64,000 nt of DNA from Halictus rubicundus (Eukaryota > Arthropoda > Insecta > Hymenoptera > Halictidae): NCBI RefSeq assembly GCF_050948215.1, contig NC_135157.1:4712001-4776000 (forward strand), given 5' to 3'. Under the pieces are notes generated by a model. That model had not been told where the DNA came from and searched no databases. It saw only the letters and a list, made by a program, of their open reading frames with translations. This document shows, one piece after another, positions 43,744 through 55,275 of this stretch; the stretch's first letter is position 1; every line of letters begins with the position of its first letter. Made by a program: the position numbers and the translations under genes.

Positions 43744-43790
<47 letters not shown>
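43736..43790. repeat. (CT)n microsatellite
   Basis: About 20 CT units preceded by CTCCCTCCC. Confidence 0.95.
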
Positions 43791-43797
<7 letters not shown>

Positions 43798-44543
43798 ACG
43801 TTTACCTTTATTTTTAGACTTCTGAAAAGTTTATGCAATTACAGTATTTCATCATTAGAAAAACCATCAGTGAAAAAAAGATTTCAATAAAACGCTTGGT
43901 ACTAGAAATCAAATATTAGCTGATTTCTTTTACAAGAAACAAGTGGCTAAAATTGTAAATTTGCATACATATTCTGATCATATTATATTTACAACAGAAA
44001 TTATATTTTTATATATCTTGTTATTTAATGAAGAACTCTTATGAACTCCTTCGTAACTATTTGTGAATACTGTGAACATTGGCAATCAATATTTTTACTC
44101 AAAATAGCACATATCATGGTGTAACTAAATTAATAAAACCACTAAAACATTTTTCACTTACTAATTTTATGTCACTACTTAAATGCGGTAGTTCTCATTC
44201 TTCACTATGTCTTTATTAATCGTATTTAAAATTCTATCTCACTAAATAGTAACGCGTGTAAAGTGAATATATAGACCCACTACAAAAGTAAACACAATTG
44301 TGTTATCTTAAAAAACAGTTTTTACGATTGTAGCAAAAAAAATTCCGCTTACGAGGCAAACGCTTCTCCATTCTGGCGCTGCTGCTGCGAACGGTTTAAT
44401 AATTGTTTAAGCAGGCATGGGCAATTAAGTCTTGACACATCTTACAGAATGTTTATTCAAGACCTTCAATACGATGATTAGATTTTAATCTTATTTCACA
44501 TTAAATGCTTCTTTAATACACATTACTTTGGCGCATATACATT
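43791..44543. other. AT-rich, nothing recognised
   Basis: No frames over 60 codons, no repeat ends. Confidence 0.4.
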
Positions 44544-44712
44544 TTAACCCTTCGTTAATTTTCTTCTATACTCCGCCGACCAGAAATATTTTATCGTTAA
44601 TAATTAGCAAGAAGAGAAGTTATATTTATATTCATTGCATGTCTACATATCACATTGTAACTTTATAATATATACCCGCATTACAAATAAAGTGCAGCAT
44701 CCGTGAAGGTTG
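44544..44712 (-). mobile_element. Decayed TTAACCCCTTGC-family element
   Basis: TTAACCCTTCGTTAATTTTC at the left, CCGTGAAGGTTGAA at the right, and AGAAGAGAAGTTATATTTAT then GCATGTCTACAT inside, matching the plus strand of 59451-59698 (AGAAGAGAAAGAAAGTTTAT, GTATGCCTATGT). Confidence 0.65.
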
Positions 44713-47700
44713 AACACAAAGTTGCGCGATATTAATTAAAAATTAATACGATGGAAAGTGCTACAATTTTTCGTTCGCATTTTTAGTTGTATAAAAAGAC
44801 CCGTGCATTTGCATTTTTAAGTTCCAGAGGCATGAAATATCTGAAAGTACTGCGATTACGAGATTGAGGAGCATAATAGTCGAATAAATTATGCTTAATT
44901 CACCTTGCTTCCTGAAATTGTGGATATCAGTGTTTTACATCGCTCATAAAAACCGTCCAATTTTAATTACTTATGACTACATCACGGGTAGCAGACATTT
45001 CCAGAGAAATATTTTCCAGAAGCTTTACCCCATCTTAATAAGTTAAAGAAATAAATACATTGTCCATCTAATGACATCCAAAATTTGCTTGCCACTCTCG
45101 ATGTTCAAATTTTACAGCTTATAAACCTTGCTGTGTTGAGCAATAAATTAAGTGAATGTAAATAACGCCTACCAATTGGCATGATAACATTTTTTTACCC
45201 CGCTTGACATTCAAACCTTGCTGTATATATGTAGGTTTGTTAAAAAATTCTAGATTTGTAAAATAATTTTAAAATGTTGTCCGAGATGTATTTAAAAATT
45301 AATGCTTATGTGTTCGCCGGTATGAAAATTCGTCTACTTTTGTAAATGTAAAATATTTTCTGTTTTCCTTTTCTGTTGCAAAGTGTACCTGTAGATATTT
45401 ATACTCTTGATGTATCTGTTCCACAAGTATTTTGAAGGAACGTATAAGAATTCAATGAATGTGTGTATACACCTCTGAAAAAGTTGGAAAACATAGTATT
45501 CATAATTGTTGTAATATTAACGACAAATTGCTTGTCTGACGACGCACGGACATGACGAATTTCATTTCTATCCAGCAGACTTCTAGGGCAAGCTCAAACG
45601 AACAAAGGCGTTCTATGAAAAATCATTTCCCACCTGCGGGATTTTTATTGAATGACCCCCATAACAATCCTCCGCTTTCATTCGATTCTCTCCCGCTGTC
45701 CATGACGTCCGGTTCCAATGAAGCCACTGAAATTTCCATCGGGGCGTCCCGCGATCAAAAATCCATCGAATATCCGTACGGCGCGCGACGATGAATCACG
45801 GTTTACGGGTTACACACGTATCGCTCGTGATAAATCACCGGGAAGTGTGGGAAGATGGTTTCATAACTGCCTAGAAACGAATCTGGCGGGTCGTTAGAGA
45901 CGCAGACTCTGGAGAAGCCTAAGTGCTCGCATCCGTCGTGCAGTGGCATGTGTCGAACGGACGTTCTCCGCGCAAGGTGTTTGCGAGGACAATGCCGGGA
46001 AAAATCCGAGTGCTATGATGGCGGTGTTATGGTGCCAGCTGGTAGTCGCCGACGACGACCCACGGTTTCTCCCGGTGATATAAGCGCCTAGGGTGTGCGG
46101 ACATTAAGGCGGCCTTCCACGGAGGCTTTACGAGGGTGTACGCTCGTTCCCCGCGTCTCGTGTTTTCGTGTAGTTAGCACAATGAGAGGACAAACGACGA
46201 CATAGTACGCTGACCGCTTGACCAGCCACCCACGGTCGTCCATCAAGTGAAAAGTGACCGTGTCCAAACACGGAAACCCTGCGAGGGTGGTCGAGCGCGT
46301 TACAGCGTTTCTAACAAAAGCCATTGTGCGCCGTAGGAAGTATTTTAACCAGGTGCACGGGAAAGATTAATTTCCCCGATTCAATCCGGGAATCGATCGC
46401 AACAAACGCTCCGAGCGGTTTTCCTCCTGCAACGAGAAGTATTCACCGTCGATGGTTCATTGGTACGCAACATTACTCCCTGGCTACAACATTCACATAC
46501 ACGCTACATACCTGTCAATTCCACCATAAATTTCGTTCGCGTGTTTTTCTTTCTACGATACTTTTGTAAGAATCATTAGTAGATCTTGTAACAGATATAA
46601 ATTGCACTACGATTTATCTTACGGGTTACAGTGAACCTCCAAGGAAACAGAAATCTAGAAAAATTTTGCTATTTGTCGATAAGACCGTACATGAAATTGT
46701 AAAGACAAGTTGGAAGTGAGCGTACGGGTATTGATTATGAAGGGTTGAGATCACTGTATTTCAAGATAGTGCCATTAATAGCTGTGCATAACCGATAATG
46801 GATAGTGCCATAATGTTTTCATAAAATGATCTTATCTCCATGTCGTGAGCGACCGCGCATGCTGCGAATAGCAACCGAACATCAAAATTCTAATATCCAC
46901 GAAAACATTTATTAAGACCACTGAAAATACCCGTCGAACCATTAAACTTCGCAATATATATGTCGGCGAGAAACGCTGCACTTGCGTTTCGGCTCTCGTC
47001 GAATGATTTATTCGCATAACTTCAGAGATCAATTTAACGGACAAAAGCAATAAAACTAATGCTTCCTTTACCGTAAATACCTTCGACTCTCCGCGGCACG
47101 TTCCGCAATCAATTTCCAAGACAAGATCAGTTTACACGTCCATAAAAGTGTTCTCTTTTATTTCGCGGCGGTTCACGCATGAAGTATCGCGGTCATTTTG
47201 CAAAAGTCTTCATCCATCGGTTGCTTGCGAGTCGTGACGGAAAATCGAGGCGGGACCCCGTCTTCCCGCTGCACGGCGAAGCGTGTATAAATCACTTCAG
47301 GAAAAGTCAACTTGTCGCCTTCTCGAAGAGAGAACCGGAGGCCTCCGGGTAGAATTCGAACGGTTGTCATTCGTTTTCGGATGACAGCGGGCCGGCTCGA
47401 TACGATCGGGTCAAGATCGGCTGGGAGCCAAGCAAAAGGCCGCTTGCCAGCCAAGAGCAAAACCGAAAGCGCAGCTGCAGATGATCGGGGCCACCTCCTT
47501 CCCTCTTAGGCTGGCGCGTGCCATCCCCCTGCCTGCTATCTCCCCCACCCCCTTTTCCTACCTTCTTTCCCCTCCCCCTTTTTTTACCTTCTTATCTTCT
47601 CTCCCCTCTGACGGGGATCCAGGTAGGAGACGCGTGTACGTTACGAGGGTTGTTGCGTAACGTACGCTCTACGTACCTGCTAGGAACGCACAAAAAGACC

Positions 47701-49626
47701 GGAGAACCAGGCCGTTCTCTCTCTCTCTCTCTCTCTCTTTCTGTTTGCGAGAACGTGCCCTTTAAATGGACCATTAAGGGCTCGTGCTCCTCCTGCAGCA
47801 CGTTTTGCGTGAGAATAAACGTCATACATGCACCATGAAGGGGTACAAGTGTCCTGAAAACCGTCAATCGTGGTCTGCTGGCACCGGGCCCTCGAAGAAT
47901 GTAATCAGTGCACTTTCTATTCAATTTTCCCTAGAGTTCTTCGTCTAACAGAAATTTGTTTTATATCCTTAATAGAATTCAATCGTTTGCATCTTAACCT
48001 TTTCCGATTAACTGTTGCATTTTACAGAGAGAACCGTAAGTAGCCAAGCATCGTAAACAGGGACAAGGGAACAAGGTGCCAGCTCTGATCAATCGCGAAT
48101 TATTATCGCTCCAGTATTTTCATGCCTTTCGATCCTTTCCCTTTCAATCGAAACCGATTATCGCCAGATGCATTTCAAAGAACAAACGATGATATCAGCC
48201 CGCATGCGACGCGAATTCGAACACGGTTCGCGCAAGCGAAAGTGACAGATGCCACACATGCTCGTATCGAAGCGAACGTGCCAGGTATAATTCCGAAGAC
48301 ATCGCGCCGATCTGCGGGACTTATGCAAACACATAAGGATGCACACTTGAAAGGATTTCGGGGCATCGGTCGACTACCAAAAGACCCGAAAGAATAACCC
48401 TCGGTTGAATCTGATTCGGTCGCGGTCCCCTCGAACCGCTCCATTTCAACGTGCCGACGCAGAAGAATCGCGCCAACGATTTCTCGTAAAAAAATCGACT
48501 GGCACCACGCGTCCTCTACCCACCGTTCCGTCAACGGATCTCGAGCTTCCGAGGGGACGCGTGCCAAAATCGGAAGTCCGAGACGGGGCTGTGTAAAAAG
48601 AAGATGACGGAGAGGAGAAAGAAACAGCTGAGACGCTTTGAATCGCGGCCGCGCGCGCGTGTGTACCGTAGGCATTCGCCAACGTTCCCGGCTCGGATTC
48701 GACGTATAAAAGGATCTTGTCCCGTGCCTTCCTTCCGTCCTTTCAGCCCATCCTCGTATTATATTCCCTAAGCTCGGGCCGGGAGCCATTTGGGCCCTCT
48801 ACCCTCTTCGGGCTCTCTCCTCTCTTTCTCGAGAATAAGTTTCTGCGAGGACAACGAGGGGAACGCGTATGTGTCACCGTTCGCCCCGAAGGGGAACGTT
48901 CAACGATCGAACGAGACGTTAAACTCCCGTACCTGTTTACCGGAATGATGGTGGACACATGGCTTCGAGCATTCGTGTCAAACGTTCGATGATTGGTAGG
49001 CCACGTTCATCTGGACTTTTCCGTTAAACGGACATTCGTGTTCGCTAATGTACCACATCAATTCTCGATGACGCGCCAATGCAGCCAAGGTGTATCATCG
49101 AAATCGAACGAACTCGCGAATACATTCGTTGACCTTCGACTTGTCTTGTATTACCGGTGGCCAAGCATGAGAACGCGACCCCTTGTTCGCTATGAGCGTT
49201 TGTGTAACGATTATTTCCTGTCCGAAAGTAACGGAAACCAACCTTAACGGATACCCAGTTGCCTAATTTTCATTTGACTTGAAAATTGTTCAGCTGTTTC
49301 TGACGAGCAACGCAATTGATATAGGCTTCCATTTTCGTGGCTAATTGTAAATTGATTTAAAGAGGCATACATAATTTTCAATATAATCTTGTAAATACAT
49401 AGGCTGGTGTCTAATAAATTAGATGCTTGACACTGCTGCTATTTGTAGTTCCTCAAAGTAAAATATTCTCCATCGCAGTTGACCTTCAACGATCTTGAAT
49501 GACCTCGCTGGTCACAATACACATCTTAAAACGTCCTGTTAGATAGTACATAAAAGTATATCATTCTAATTAAAAAAACGGAGTTGACTTTCATATGTCC
49601 TCTACGCGTCCACCTACAGAAAAGAA
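44713..49626. other. Long stretch without a recognisable gene
   Basis: AT-rich to about 45540, then mostly CpG-rich to 49250. Many frames stay open (48175-48789 minus, 204 codons, is the longest) and they overlap one another on both strands, which argues for low stop density rather than genes. A pyrimidine-rich tract spans 47521-47608 and a CT run 47716-47739. I found no domain motif, RNA gene or repeat end. Confidence 0.4.
47521..47608. repeat. Polypyrimidine tract
   Basis: Almost pure C/T for about 88 bases (CCCCCACCCCC, TTTCCCCTCCCCC and TTTTTTT runs). Purine-pyrimidine asymmetry of this length can adopt triplex forms; no function shown. Confidence 0.8.
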
Positions 49627-49731
49627 CTATTAATATGGAATTATGCCACCCTCCAAACTACGGAAGTTTCGTCTGACACATTTTTACTATTATCAATAGT
49701 TTTAGGTGTCTCACCCTGCATACGGTGGTAT
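49627..49731 (-). repeat. End of a CAGGGTGAGACACCTAA-type repeat
   Basis: On minus, ATGCAGGGTGAGACACCTAA then AACTATTGATAATAGT. I recognise this as a common hymenopteran repeat end. Extent to the left is uncertain. Confidence 0.4.
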
Positions 49732-49794
49732 CGAATAAATAGGCTAATAGATAGATAGATTTAATAGAATATTAAATCTTAGAAACATCATGAC

Positions 49795-49925
49795 TAAATT
49801 GCGGATTTTATATATTTATGATAAAAATCAATAGGTCAAATGCGGACTGAAAAGACAGAAGAATTTAAGGATGTCGTTCTATTATTTCCAATTTACGATG
49901 ATTGAAGGAGAAAATACATTTTCAA
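49795..49925. mobile_element. TAGACTGCGGAT-family left half
   Basis: TAAATTGCGGATTTTATATA then TTATGATAAAAAT and AATTTAAGGATGTC parallels 38394-38500 (TTGCGGATTTTATGCATTTA, CGATAAAAAT, GATCTAAGGACCTC). No right end. Confidence 0.55.
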
Positions 49926-49976
49926 TATAAGCTTTGGTTTAGAGATGGAACTCGGAAGATCCCCAATAGCTGAACT

Positions 49977-50158
49977 TTAACCCCTTGCCCTAAAATATCG
50001 AGTCAAACTCGTGATGAAGATTCTGACCAGAGTCTAATAAATATGAATGTCATTGGCATACAATAAATATAGGCTATCTTTCTCTTCTATGAAATTCTGA
50101 ACGATGAAGAATTCCTCATCCTTATAATCACAAAATAAATAGTAGTGCAAGGGGTTAA
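49977..50158 (+). mobile_element. TTAACCCCTTGC-family miniature element with intact TTAA ends
   Basis: TTAACCCCTTGCCCTAAAAT at the left, AGTGCAAGGGGTTAA at the right. The sequence agrees with the minus strand of 59451-59698 but lacks about 65 central bases, so it is an internal-deletion derivative. Frame 50145-50336 starts inside its end and is ignored. Confidence 0.9.
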
Positions 50159-52676
50159 AGATACGCTAAGTTTCATTTTCCAGCCACTCCAAACAATTAC
50201 TTGTTTTCATAACTGTCCGGACAGTTATTTCAGCGATCTGTTGTCGATAACACAATCGGCCTTGGACTTGCAGATGCTGAAGGCAACAAACTCAAATTAT
50301 AAAAATCCATATTGCATTCAAATCGATTCAGAATAAATCGTCGATAAAAGAAACGACGCCTCTTGCATCACCGTTGAGACAGAAAACATTGATCTCGAAC
50401 AAAATTGACGTCGAAACAAGTAATGAATATTTCACGATTATTACTACGGTAAGATAATTATGTTTACTATCTAGTTCTACGTACGCATTATCAGTCGGAG
50501 CTACGATATTCGATCGGCTACGAATTACCCGCGACACGCCTAACCGCGACGAACTGCGACACGGTCGCCGAGAGTGGCAGTTAATCGAGGTTCGCGAATT
50601 TTGACGAAAGGTCGGCATCGAGGGCGCGGTTTACACTCCGCGCACTGACAGGAAGATGAAGCGGGGACCGCGTGCCGGTATTCCAAAACTAATAATCTCC
50701 GTAAACGATACTAATAGCCTACACGCATCACCGTCCGCTCCTAATATAATTAACATCCGAAAAAGAAACAACCGGCGGGCCTGACCACGGCACGATGATC
50801 CCGCACTACCGTACAACAGAATCCCCGACATAATTACGACGTCATTAGCGGCCACCGGCCTGAAATAAACCGTCCTCGTCGATGATCGGTAGCCGCGAAC
50901 AGCTGAGGTGGAATTAGGAAGGGTGTTCTTGGAGCTGGGACAAGATACACCAGAAAAATACGAAAATTACGCTTGGATTAATTATACCGCGATCACGCGA
51001 CGCAATATACAAAAAAGAAAAAAAGAAACGTGTACCATATTGCAACTCAAACTCGCAGAAGAATAAGTAGGGGAAAATAAGAACTTGAAGTAGCCAAGGT
51101 AGGAAGATGGTAAAAAAATTAAACAAATCTTTTCACGAATAAACGATGGTACCAATTTTCTTTATTTGGTTTATAATAGTTCAGTGTTTCATAGTTTTGT
51201 GTGAAAAAACACTTACTAAAATGAACTTCTTAGTTTGAAACAATCTCGAGCATGTTCGCGACTCCGGTGAAACGAATTAGGAAGAGTCGCTATCGATGCG
51301 AACATCTAGGCAATCGTATTCGCCGGGTCACTAACGAGAAGGAAAGAGGAGCAGGAAGAGGCAGCAGAAGAAGAAGAAGAGAAACGAGGCACGGGAGATA
51401 AAGGCTAGGCGTGTTCGAAAGGCGAGTCGCGCGGCAAAGGATAAGATACTGTCGGTGCCGGACTTAGGGAACGGTCCAGGATTCCGATTTAATTTTCACC
51501 GGGAGCGCGTATGTCTTGCAACATTGTCTCTCGCATATGGAAATTGGTTTAATAGCACAGTGATTCCAAGATGAGATAATGATCAATCGTAAAATGCATC
51601 CAGTCGAACGAGTTCTTGCTTGTCGCTGGCCAGGCAACGCCGAAGTCGTTGGAAACGGGCTGGCATCGATAGCCACGGATAGCGGATTTATTTTTAATCC
51701 CCGTTGGTAAACGGCCGATACGCGAGATCGGGCCAAGAGACGGTGACAGACCGGTGCGTTGCCTTTGCGAAATCTTGCGCAAACGTAATCGAAATGGTGT
51801 TCGACGTGGCGGAATGATGTTTCGTTGCTCGCGAAAGGTTCACCTAGTCGGGTGTCCGTTCCCGCGGTGAACGGTTTGCGATCGCTCTTGGACACCTCGG
51901 GACAGTCGATCCTAATTGCCGGTAAAACCGGGTATCCTGCCAAGCCACGAAAAACAACGGCCACACTGAAAGATAGAGAAAGAGAGAGAGAGATTGATGG
52001 ACAGTCACGCTCTCGCCGGCGATCGACGTTGCGTCGTCTCGCGTCCTCGTCTTTTCTGTTTGAATCTCATTACCATACGAAATGAACTGCGGCGCACACC
52101 CGAGGAACCCACCGTGTTCATCCACCAAACGAATCAACGACCTTTTTCATCTCCCGCTGCTTTTCCCCTTTTCGATCACGTATGTAGTATACGCGCGTAT
52201 GCACACGCTGCCGAACAGGCCGCAACCCGACCCTTCCGAAAATCGACCGAGCAGGTACCGAGCAGATGCGTCCTAACCCTTCGACGCGATGAAAGCTCGA
52301 GAGGAAACGTCTTGATTCCCCGCTCGGGTTCAATGGGCAACAGGTCCTTCAACGTATCTGTTGAAGAGCATCGGCGGCGTACTCGGATACTTGCCAGGGA
52401 ATCGATCGCGCTGCACGGTGCGGCGGTTGCAGGTGATCGTTACGTCCTAGCACCGATTTCCGGCTCATCAATATTCCACGTGGATACACCAAGCGCGTCC
52501 TTCACCGAGGCTTCTTTCGATTATCCGTTCTAGTTTCGATTGAATAATCGACGGAAGTTAGGTACTCCGGTAGCGATTCGCGTAGCGAGTTGCTTTGTCA
52601 CGTGGAATGGGTGGTTATGACAAAAGGTAGAAGGGTTTGTGACCTCATTGCGTTGTGTTTTACAATGTTTATCGTT
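50159..52676. other. No gene recognised; mostly CpG-rich
   Basis: Frames 51464-51964 (minus), 51994-52533 (plus, 179 codons) overlap frames on the other strand and lack motifs. A GA run lies at about 51975-51993. Confidence 0.4.
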
Positions 52677-52864
52677 ATACTGCGGATCTTTCTGCAAAAC
52701 TGCCAAAGAAACAGGAGCTTACCAGTCTTCTGTGTCAACTCGTTTTATTTAATCTTAAAATTAAATTTATTTATAAATTTATTTCAAGGATTTCAATAAA
52801 TCCTTTCACTGTTTTAAACGCGACTGCATCAGTTTCGTCAAAAATGCATTAAATCCGCCGTCTA
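52677..52864. mobile_element. TAGACTGCGGAT miniature element, full copy
   Basis: TATACTGCGGATCTTTCTGC at the left and AATGCATTAAATCCGCCGTC then TA at the right. Confidence 0.75.
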
Positions 52865-55073
52865 TTTATCATAATTACTTCGTTCGAACGTTTTTACTGT
52901 ACGTTTACTGTCGCGAGAGACAGTACAGTTACCCAGTACTAAGAATGACTAGTCTGTAACAGCTTGTAAAAAATTGAGACCGTGTTTAGTGAGATTTTGC
53001 GCATTCTTGATAACAATATATGTTGAAAAATAAATATGCTCCATAATAACTCACAGAACATGATTATAATTTCGGCAATCATAAAGTAAAAAATATAAAA
53101 CCAGCCGTTTTATCTGGTTCAGTAGGCCTAGCATCAATGTGTTTGTGCTTCCAAAAGTTTCACCTATTGCATCCATGAAGTTTTCATGTTCATCTATAAT
53201 CTAGTTAAATTCAGTATTAATAGATGGACATTCAGTGGTATTCATTTTTTGACAATTAAGTACTGATGACTCCCGTGTCGTGTTCCCCGTGTGAATCATA
53301 TCTGTTTTCATGAAATCAATGAGCAACTATAGCGACAGTATGCGAAACGATTAACGTGGAAGTAAAGATTCTATTCTGCATTACAGATTTTACGCACATC
53401 CTGTTTAGCAAATCCTTTTCGTACAATCGAGTCCACCTTAATCCTATTTTTCCGTCAAACTACTTTCCGCGTTATGGACATATTAAAGATTGCGACCCGA
53501 GCAGCTCGTTAAATCCGCCGGCCCGGTCGCTCGCATAAACCCTCGAGGTCCCATAAAAGGATCTCCATCCTGGCTATCTACCTCGAAGCAATCTACATAT
53601 CCTTATCACCCTATCTTCCACATCTCGAACAGTTCGAGAGCACACCGGGGTCCTTCTTTCGCCGCTTATCTCTTGTCAGCCCAATTTACTGTAATGGTTC
53701 ACACGGCCCGTGCACAAACAACAAATACATTATCTCCTAATGCGCGTATTGAGTCGCCGCTATTAATTGCGCCGGCTAACGAGCGGTGGGGCGCGGGTGC
53801 ACGGGTAGATACGGAACGACGATGGTCGTCGTACGAAAAAATCCGCTCCCGAGGCACAATGTACGCTTCCTCGTGCACGGTTGCTTGTTTTGCATCGAGG
53901 TGTGTACACGGCGAGCGCGTCGCTCTCTCGCGGAATCCCATATCGTATATCGGGTGGCGCGGCACCCTCGAAAAATTATCGGCTGCACGCGGCGTTACGG
54001 CGTTAAAACCGCGCGAGCGGCGATATCCCGTTTATAACCGTCCAATCAGATCGGGATATTATCTCGGCAATATACAGCATCGTGGCCGCCGATTGGAGCG
54101 AGCCCACGCACTGCAATCGTCTCATATGCATATCTGCATGCTTAATAGTTAATGGTCCGCCTCGTTGTAACGTTGTGGTAACATTTCCCCACTCCGTGCC
54201 CCTACGCGCCCCCTCCCTTCCCCCGAACGTCAACGCGAACCGCCCCACCATCGCTACGTTTTGCCCCGCTCCGTTGCCCCCGCTCCGTTGCCCCGCTCCC
54301 GCGGGCACTCCGCGTCCACCGACCGCCGGCCAGCGACGCCTAACAGCGTCGGCCGCGCTGATCGAGATCGATATAATCGGGCCTTCGCTATCGGCGGACC
54401 ACCACAGCTCCGCCATTAGCTTCATTACCGCCTTTCCACGACCCGGCTCACGGCTCACGGATCACGGCTCACGGCCGATAAAACGCGACCACAGCCACTC
54501 AAAACGATCCCACCGAACCTGTAATTACGGGAACGCGAGACTTTCGACGGTGCTGCGCTCACGACCAATCGAATTTCGACCGGATCGGGGGCAAAAGTCT
54601 TGTCGAGCGGGGACACAGGGTGAACTCGGAATCGGTGGGGTGGTTGCGCGAGCGAAATGGCCAAGCGTACGATTTTTGTTAACATTTACTCGACCGAGTG
54701 ACTGAAATTAGCCAGTTCAGTGACAATCGCCGAGACGAAATGGTTAATGCGGTTGATCCCCGAGGTTTGAACCATTCCGAAATACTGTCCGCTTCGAACG
54801 AAAACGCGACGTTCGAACGAAGAAGCAGAGTAGACGCTTGGTCGAGGTCTCGCCTCTAAAAATGAATTAAATCTTCAATGTTTTAAGTAGGAGAACTATG
54901 TTCAAACTTTGAGGATCTACCGCATTAGGTATTCTAGTCAATTGTGTCTTGTAGAAGTCGAATCACTCTAGTTTCTTTGAATTTAAGTGAATTATCTAGT
55001 TGAGCTAGGGTGTTTGTAATGAGTTAACATCGAAGCGATATTAGTTAGAGTTTCCGTTCTTTTAGTTACAGTC
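52865..55073. other. AT-rich then CpG-rich, no gene recognised
   Basis: AACCAGCCGTTTTATCTGGT near 53101 looks like an inverted remnant of the TTAACACTAGAACTACC family. From 53480 to 54720 CpG-rich, with the long overlapping frames 53490-54152 and 54082-54705 and small direct repeats (CCCCGCTCCGTTG at 54275-54300; CGGCTCACGG at 54447-54476). Confidence 0.4.
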
Positions 55074-55275
55074 TTAACACTGTAACTGCCATGTCACCCA
55101 TATGTGGGCGACGGAATTATTTGTCCAGGTTTCAAAATGAATTTTTACGTTAATATATGCATTGCACCAAATTTGATTAGGATCTGTAAAATGCAAGAAA
55201 GTCGGATGACTACTCAATATCATACAATTATTTCGTTTTCAATTTTTTGAGGTTTCTAGTTTGGCAGTCAAGTAG
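55074..55275 (+). mobile_element. Diverged TTAACACT piggyBac-type element
   Basis: TTAACACTGTAACTGCCATG then CACCCATATGTGGGCGACG, with a small palindrome just inside the end, the arrangement seen at 32763. A TTTGGCAGTCAAGTAG at about 55260 is a weak inverted partner. Confidence 0.45.

Noticed and set aside
48175..48789. 204-codon minus frame
   Set aside because: Overlaps open frames on both strands; the product is Arg/Ser-rich without domain; no splice context.
53490..54152. 220-codon plus frame
   Set aside because: Same pattern of overlapping open frames in CpG-rich DNA; no known protein.
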